From contig PMKB01000269.1 of the NCBI GenBank assembly GCA_003157595.1, positions 1 to 18,745 of the forward strand: 18,745 bases of DNA. The letters are read 5' to 3'. A model generated the notes under the pieces. The model was given only the letters and a program-made list of their open reading frames with translations, was not told where the DNA came from and made no database searches. The position numbers and the translations under genes were made by a program. Positions 15,456 through 18,745 of the stretch are shown piece after piece; the stretch's first letter is position 1; the number at the start of each line of letters is the position of its first letter. The DNA is from Solirubrobacterales bacterium (lineage in GTDB: Bacteria > Actinomycetota > Thermoleophilia > Solirubrobacterales > Solirubrobacteraceae).

Positions 15456-15500
15456 GGCGGCGCCGCGGCCGCCGGCCGGCGACAGCGCCGCTCGGCGCTG
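15456..15500 (+). other. Two successive GC-rich hairpins after the secreted protein gene
   Basis: GGCGGC (15456-15461) pairs with GCCGCC (15468-15473), loop 6 nt. CAGCGCC (15483-15489) pairs with GGCGCTG (15494-15500), loop 4 nt. They lie between the stop at 15429 and the cupin start at 15514. No T tract follows, so an intrinsic terminator of the standard kind is not shown; a structure that slows polymerase or protects the mRNA 3' end is possible. Confidence 0.45.
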
Positions 15501-15513
15501 CTACCGTCGCGCG

Positions 15514-15990
15514 ATGCAAAAGATCAACATCGAAGCACCCCAGTTCGAGTACGACCCGGACGACCCCGAGGGCTACCGCGCCGGCCTGTTCCGCCTCGGC
15601 CCGATGCTGTCCGCGGACCAGCTCGGGGCGAGCGTCTACGAGCTTCCGGCCGGTGAGTCGATCTGTCCCTACCACTATGAGCACGCCGAGGAGGAGTGGC
15701 TGCTCGTGCTCCACGGCACCCCGACGCTGCGCCATCCACAGGGGAGCGAGCGGCTCGCCCCCTGGGACGTCGTGTGCTTCCCACCAAACGCCGAGGGTGC
15801 CCACAAGCTGACCAACGAGACCACGCAAGCCGTCCGCGTGTTCATGTTCTCGACGCTCCGCTGGCCGGCGGCGACGGTCTATCCCGACAGCGACAAGATC
15901 GCGATCTGGACCGCCGGCAAGGCCGACGACGTGATCGTGCACCGCTCGAGCGGTGTCGACTACTGGGACGGCGAGGCCGGCGCCGACTGA
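15514..15990 (+). CDS. Cupin-domain protein
   Basis: A 158-residue single-domain cupin (small beta-barrel that usually binds a metal ion). Seen: first cupin motif around residues 46-70, LPAGESICPYHYEHAEEEWLL followed by VLHG, with metal-ligand candidates His54, His57 and a Glu of the following EEE. The second motif is PWDVVCFPPNAEGAHKLTN (about 87-105), with the third histidine in GAHKLTN. The family spans enzymes and sugar or small-molecule binding proteins, so no reaction can be named. The spacing HYEH (two residues between the histidines) differs from the textbook HxH. No clear ribosome-binding site precedes the ATG. It lies 128 bp before the DGPF gene, with its own hairpins and a promoter in between, so it is probably a separate unit. 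Confidence 0.88.
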   Translation: MQKINIEAPQFEYDPDDPEGYRAGLFRLGPMLSADQLGASVYELPAGESICPYHYEHAEEEWLLVLHGTPTLRHPQGSERLAPWDVVCFPPNAEGAHKLTNETTQAVRVFMFSTLRWPAATVYPDSDKIAIWTAGKADDVIVHRSSGVDYWDGEAGAD

Positions 15991-16042
15991 TCGCAGCGGC
16001 CGCGGCCGCATCCCGGGCTGCTCGCGCCGCGGCGCCCGGGCG

Positions 16043-16069
16043 TGTCGATCTGCGGGCAACTCGTTCGTC
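16043..16069 (+). promoter_or_regulatory. Candidate ECF42-type promoter of the DGPF-sigma operon
   Basis: TGTCGA (16043-16048), a 17-bp spacer and CGTC (16066-16069) lie 49 bp upstream of the DGPF gene start. From memory, ECF42 sigma factors recognise a TGTCGA -35 element and a CGTC-like -10 element in front of linked DGPF genes. Transcription would start near 16076. The leader then holds a 6-bp hairpin, GGCCCG (16083-16088) with CGGGCC (16093-16098), and the AAAGGA ribosome-binding site at 16106-16111. Confidence 0.65.
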
Positions 16070-16118
16070 GTAGAGGTGGCGAGGCCCGATCGCGGGCCCT
16101 GAACGAAAGGATCAAGCG

Positions 16119-16466
16119 ATGGCTGGATATCTGATTCTGCTCTACGAGAACGAGGCGTCGTGGGCGGACGCCGACGAGCTGACCTCCCACGAGATCTATG
16201 CAGAACACGGCGCCTTCGGCGAGGCCAACCGCGCCGCGGTCAGCGGCGGCAACGCGCTCGCGCCGAGCGGCGCGGCAACCTCGATCCGCAGGGACTCCTC
16301 GGGCGAGCTGACCGTGACCGACGGGCCGTTCGTCGAGACCAAGGAGGCACTCGGCGGCTATTACCTGATCGAGGCCGCGGACCTCGATCAGGCGATCGGG
16401 ATCGCCAAGCAGGTCCCGGCCCGCTTCGGCGGCGTCGAGGTGCGTCCGATCCGGGTGTTCGACTGA
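16119..16466 (+). CDS. DGPF/YCII-related domain protein
   Basis: A 115-residue small protein of the YCII/DGPF family. Seen: an N-terminal strand MAGYLILLYENEASW, a helix (TSHEIYAEHGAFGEANRAA), SGGNALAP and the name-giving DGPFVETKEALGGYYLIEAADLDQAIGIAKQVP, then a closing VEVRPIRVFD strand: a full ferredoxin-like fold at the usual family length. AAAGGA lies 7 nt before the ATG. Genes of this family sit next to ECF42 sigma factor genes and are their commonest predicted targets (family knowledge); biochemical activity is not established. It is followed after 3 bp by the sigma factor gene, so the two are one operon behind the candidate ECF42 promoter. Confidence 0.93.
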   Translation: MAGYLILLYENEASWADADELTSHEIYAEHGAFGEANRAAVSGGNALAPSGAATSIRRDSSGELTVTDGPFVETKEALGGYYLIEAADLDQAIGIAKQVPARFGGVEVRPIRVFD

Positions 16467-16469
16467 GCC

Positions 16470-17720
16470 TTGGCCGTGCCCGCTCCCCCGACCGTCGCGG
16501 ACGCGGTGGCGCAAGCGCATCGTCGCGAGTGGGCGTTCGTGCTCGCGGCGACGGTGCGCGTGACGCGTGACATCGACCTGGCGGAGGAGTGCGTGCAGGA
16601 CGCATACGCGCGCGCGCTCGAGCACTGGGCGAGCGACGGGATTCCGGCCAGCCCCGGCGCCTGGCTCACGACGGTGGCGCGGCGGCGCGCGCTCGATCTG
16701 CGCCGCCGCGACGCCCGGTTCACGCGCTCTCTGCCGCTGCTGGCGGACGAACGGGCCGAGACGGAGGCCGATCACGAGCAGCCCCACGAGGTCGCCGACG
16801 ACCGTCTGCGGCTGATCTTCACCTGCTGCCATCCCGCGCTGGCAACCGCGGCGCAGGTCGCCCTGACGCTGCGTCTGGTCTGCGGCCTGAGCACCGCCGA
16901 GATCGCCCAGGCGTTCCTCGTCAGCGAGCCGACGATGGCGGCGCGGATCACGCGGGCCAAGAAGAAGATCGCGGCGGCGCGCATTCCCTACCGCGTGCCC
17001 GGCGCGCAGGAGCTGCCGCAGCGCATCGAGGCCGTGCTCAGCGTCGTGCACCTGGTCTTCACGACGGGGCACACGGCGCCCGGCGGCGGTGCGCTCGTGC
17101 GCGCCGACCTGGTCGAGCGTTCGCTCGACCTTGGCCGCATGCTGCGCCTGCTGCTGCCCGCGGACGGGGAGGTCGCCGGCCTGCTCGCGCTGATCGTCCT
17201 GACGCACGCGCGCAGCGCGACCCGCGTCTCGGAGCAGGGCGAGCTGGCGTTGCTCGCCGATCAGGACCGCTCGCGCTGGGACCGTGTCGCGATCGCCGAG
17301 GGTGCGGCGCTCGTGCAGGAGGCGTTGCGCGCCCGAGCGCCCGGCCGCTTCGTACTGATGGCCGCGATCGCCGCCGTACACGCGAGCGCGCCGAGCTTCG
17401 AGCAGACCGACTGGGCGGAGATCGTCGGCCTCTACGACCGGCTCGCCGAGGTCTGGCCCTCGCCGGTCGTCGCGCTCAACCGCGCCGCCGCGATCGGGCT
17501 CGCGGACGGGCCGCAGGCCGGCCTGCTCGCGCTGGATGAGCTGAGCGATGAGCCGGCGCTGGCCGCTTACCGCTACCTCGCGGCCGCACGCGCCGACTTC
17601 CTGCGCCGGCTCGGCCGGGGCGAGGAGGCCCGCGCCGCCTACACGCAGGCGCTGGCGCTCACCGAGAACGAGGTCGAGCGGGCGTTCCTGCGCGACCGGC
17701 TCGCGACGCTGCAGCCCTGA
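16470..17720 (+). CDS. ECF42-type RNA polymerase sigma factor with C-terminal TPR-like extension
   Basis: A 416-residue sigma factor, much longer than a plain ECF sigma (about 180-200). Seen: sigma region 2 (about 10-85; DIDLAEECVQDAYARALEHW, PGAWLTTVARRRALDLRRR), the group-typical DRLRLIFTCCHPAL (about 111-124), region 4 helix-turn-helix (STAEIAQAFLVSEPTMAARITRAKKKI, about 143-170), then a helical extension (about 180-416) with DQDRSRWD, PSPVVALNRAAAIG and a TPR-like end (RYLAAARADFLRRLGRGEEARAAYTQALAL). In this group the extension stands in for an anti-sigma factor and is needed for activity. The start is TTG at 16470, 3 bp after the DGPF stop; GTG at 16476 is an alternative. Neither has a strong ribosome-binding site, which suggests coupling to the DGPF gene. 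Confidence 0.93.
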   Translation: MAVPAPPTVADAVAQAHRREWAFVLAATVRVTRDIDLAEECVQDAYARALEHWASDGIPASPGAWLTTVARRRALDLRRRDARFTRSLPLLADERAETEADHEQPHEVADDRLRLIFTCCHPALATAAQVALTLRLVCGLSTAEIAQAFLVSEPTMAARITRAKKKIAAARIPYRVPGAQELPQRIEAVLSVVHLVFTTGHTAPGGGALVRADLVERSLDLGRMLRLLLPADGEVAGLLALIVLTHARSATRVSEQGELALLADQDRSRWDRVAIAEGAALVQEALRARAPGRFVLMAAIAAVHASAPSFEQTDWAEIVGLYDRLAEVWPSPVVALNRAAAIGLADGPQAGLLALDELSDEPALAAYRYLAAARADFLRRLGRGEEARAAYTQALALTENEVERAFLRDRLATLQP

Positions 17721-17729
17721 ACGGCGCGC

Positions 17730-18371
17730 TCAGCAGCGCTCCGCCCGGGGCAGCTCCACGGCGATCCCGCGCTCGGCGTAGAAGCGGGCGAAGACCGCAC
17801 GCGCGAGCCAGACGCCGCTCGTGTTCTGCGCGCGGTCGCCCGCCGGGTCGTGGAAGCACAACCGCTCACCGTCCGCCGAGACGTCGATCACGAGCACGAG
17901 ATGCCCGCCGCGGCGCTCCGGCAGCGCCGCCGGTGTGCGAATCGCGGCGCTGACCGAAGCAAGCACCACCTCGTCGCGTTCGGCCGCGGCGATCAGGTCC
18001 GCCAGAGCCAGCGGCGCGACGACGCGCGCGTGCAGGTCGAACTCCGCGGCGACGAAGTCGACGAAGCCGGCGTAGATCAACGGCCCGAACCCACGCGCCG
18101 GCCGCGCCTCGTAGGCGCCGTAGGCGATCGCGCCCCGGCCCAGCTCGGCGAGTGCCGGCACCGCCTCGCCGCGCGCCCCGAGGATCATCTGCAGGCACGC
18201 CATCCCGCAGCCACAGCGCGCCCAGCGCACGTACTCCTCGCGGTCGAGCGCTCCCGCCTCGCGCCAGCGCGGGTCATCGACGAGCGCGAGGCGCCCGGCG
18301 ACGATCTCGCCGGCCAGTTCGGGCGAGGCGTACTGGGAGCGGTAGGGAATGTCGGTGCGGGCGGGCGCCAC
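17730..18371 (-). CDS. C39-like papain-fold cysteine peptidase
   Basis: A 213-residue protein of the peptidase C39-like family. Seen: IPYRSQY near the N-terminus (Gln13 may be the oxyanion glutamine), the nucleophile region CGCGMACLQMIL with Cys55 the likely catalytic residue, GGHLVLVIDV with His157, and FHDPAGD with Asp175 as third member. There is no signal peptide and no membrane segment, so it seems cytoplasmic, unlike many C39 members linked to bacteriocin exporters. The start is GTG at 18371 with a poor ribosome-binding site; an upstream ATG lies in another frame. It converges on the sigma factor gene with a 9-bp gap and diverges from the membrane protein gene. Substrate unknown; it may be an inactive or peptide-binding relative. 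Confidence 0.82.
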   Translation of the reverse strand: MAPARTDIPYRSQYASPELAGEIVAGRLALVDDPRWREAGALDREEYVRWARCGCGMACLQMILGARGEAVPALAELGRGAIAYGAYEARPARGFGPLIYAGFVDFVAAEFDLHARVVAPLALADLIAAAERDEVVLASVSAAIRTPAALPERRGGHLVLVIDVSADGERLCFHDPAGDRAQNTSGVWLARAVFARFYAERGIAVELPRAERC

Positions 18372-18383
18372 AGCGGCAGTATC

Positions 18384-18412
18384 TTGACATCCGCAGTTGT
18401 GCTAGTCATAGT
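18384..18412 (+). promoter_or_regulatory. Promoter of the right-edge membrane protein gene, near-leaderless
   Basis: TTGACA (18384-18389, 6/6 consensus) and CATAGT (18407-18412, 4/6) are spaced by exactly 17 bp in an AT-rich stretch. Transcription would start near 18418-18420, only 4-6 nt before the ATG at 18424. Confidence 0.65.
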
Positions 18413-18423
18413 AGCTCCAATAG

Positions 18424-18745
18424 ATGATGCTGCTGATCGAGAGCCCCCAGCCGCCGCAAGCGCCCGAGCTCGGCGTGATCAGGGAGGCGCGGCGCCGACG
18501 CCGGCACCGCCTCGCCGCGGCAGGCGCCACCCTGGCAGCGCTCCTGGCCGGCGCGCTGGTGCTCGCCGATCGCGGCGGCGCCCCCTCGCCGCACTCGCCG
18601 GCGCTGCGCTCCGCCTCCTACCCCACGCGGCTGACCGGCCCGCCGCTGCTCGGCGCCACCCACCTTCGACTGATCGTCACCGACGAGGGCGTTCCCTCGA
18701 TCCTGGATGTCGATCGGGGGACGGTCCGGCTCGTGCGCGGGCTCG
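18424..18745 (+). CDS. Membrane-anchored protein of unknown function, 3' end cut by window edge
   Basis: An open frame of 107 codons from ATG at 18424 to the window end without a stop. Seen: a short cytoplasmic N-terminus, a very basic stretch (REARRRRRHRL, about 20-30), one membrane segment (AAAGATLAALLAGALVLA, about 31-48), then a Pro/Ser-rich linker and the beginning of a beta-rich domain (HLRLIVTDEGVPSILDVDRG). The positive-inside rule gives an extracytoplasmic C-terminus. The last visible part resembles the first blade of a propeller or WD-like protein (inference). No Shine-Dalgarno sequence precedes the ATG; a consensus promoter lies just upstream, and an ATG repeats at the second codon. 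I do not recognise the family. Confidence 0.75.
   Translation, partial: MMLLIESPQPPQAPELGVIREARRRRRHRLAAAGATLAALLAGALVLADRGGAPSPHSPALRSASYPTRLTGPPLLGATHLRLIVTDEGVPSILDVDRGTVRLVRGL

Noticed and set aside
15954..15980. TGTCGA inside the end of the cupin gene
   Set aside because: No CGTC at the right distance and it is within coding sequence.
16470..17720. Reading the long sigma gene as a sigma factor fused to an enzyme
   Set aside because: The C-terminal half matches the helical/TPR-like extension usual for ECF42 proteins, so it is not an unusual fusion.
18185..18409. Minus-strand open frame of 74 codons starting with ATG upstream of the C39-like gene
   Set aside because: It would be a different frame of the peptidase N-terminus; the GTG frame carries the conserved IPYRSQY and CGCGMACLQM motifs.

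Overview
The window is very GC-rich DNA with dense, mostly short-spaced genes, GTG and TTG starts, and a chromosomal accessory-gene character. The host is probably an actinobacterium of the Thermoleophilia/Solirubrobacterales type. This is an inference from three things: base composition, a large secreted protein carrying Ig-like 'YQWxxC...GxTLRV' modules that I associate with that group, and an ECF42-type sigma factor paired with a DGPF/YCII protein. No rRNA, tRNA, CRISPR array, transposase or phage gene is visible.

Positions 1-4768 (minus strand) hold a peptide/nickel-type ABC importer operon read leftwards: solute-binding protein, two permeases, and a tandem two-domain ATPase that runs off the left edge. 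The last three genes overlap by 4 bp (translational coupling). A nested GC hairpin separates the binding-protein gene from the permeases. A promoter, a 96-nt leader and an upstream terminator lie in 4769-5158.

Positions 5159-8733: a patatin-like lipase/RssA-type hydrolase (minus) diverges from a rightward group made of a two-CBS-domain protein with a good promoter, a RimL-like GNAT acetyltransferase and a long-chain (two-domain) ChrA chromate transporter. The divergent spacer holds a striking 46-nt bulged hairpin. A 35-bp-period direct repeat sits between the CBS and GNAT genes.

Positions 8784-11076: a DrrA/DrrB-type ABC exporter (minus, 4-bp overlap) diverges from a MarR-family regulator. 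A 6+9+6 inverted repeat lies inside the predicted exporter promoter, so a locally repressed efflux pump is likely. Next to it is a frameshifted MmcQ/YjbR-family gene (11136-11428, minus).

Positions 11429-15500: a regulatory-looking spacer (palindrome and promoter) leads into a 1214-residue secreted protein. It has a signal peptide, about 19 'NxGT'-type beta-strand repeats including an exact 20-residue tandem array, two Ig-like modules and a C-terminal two-cysteine module. GC-rich hairpins follow it.

Positions 15514-17720: a cupin, a DGPF/YCII protein and an ECF42-type sigma factor with a C-terminal helical/TPR-like extension. A TGTCGA-N17-CGTC element upstream of the DGPF gene matches the ECF42 promoter as I recall it, which predicts autoregulation. 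Positions 17730-18745: a C39-like cysteine peptidase (minus) diverges from a membrane-anchored protein truncated by the right edge, whose promoter would give a nearly leaderless mRNA.
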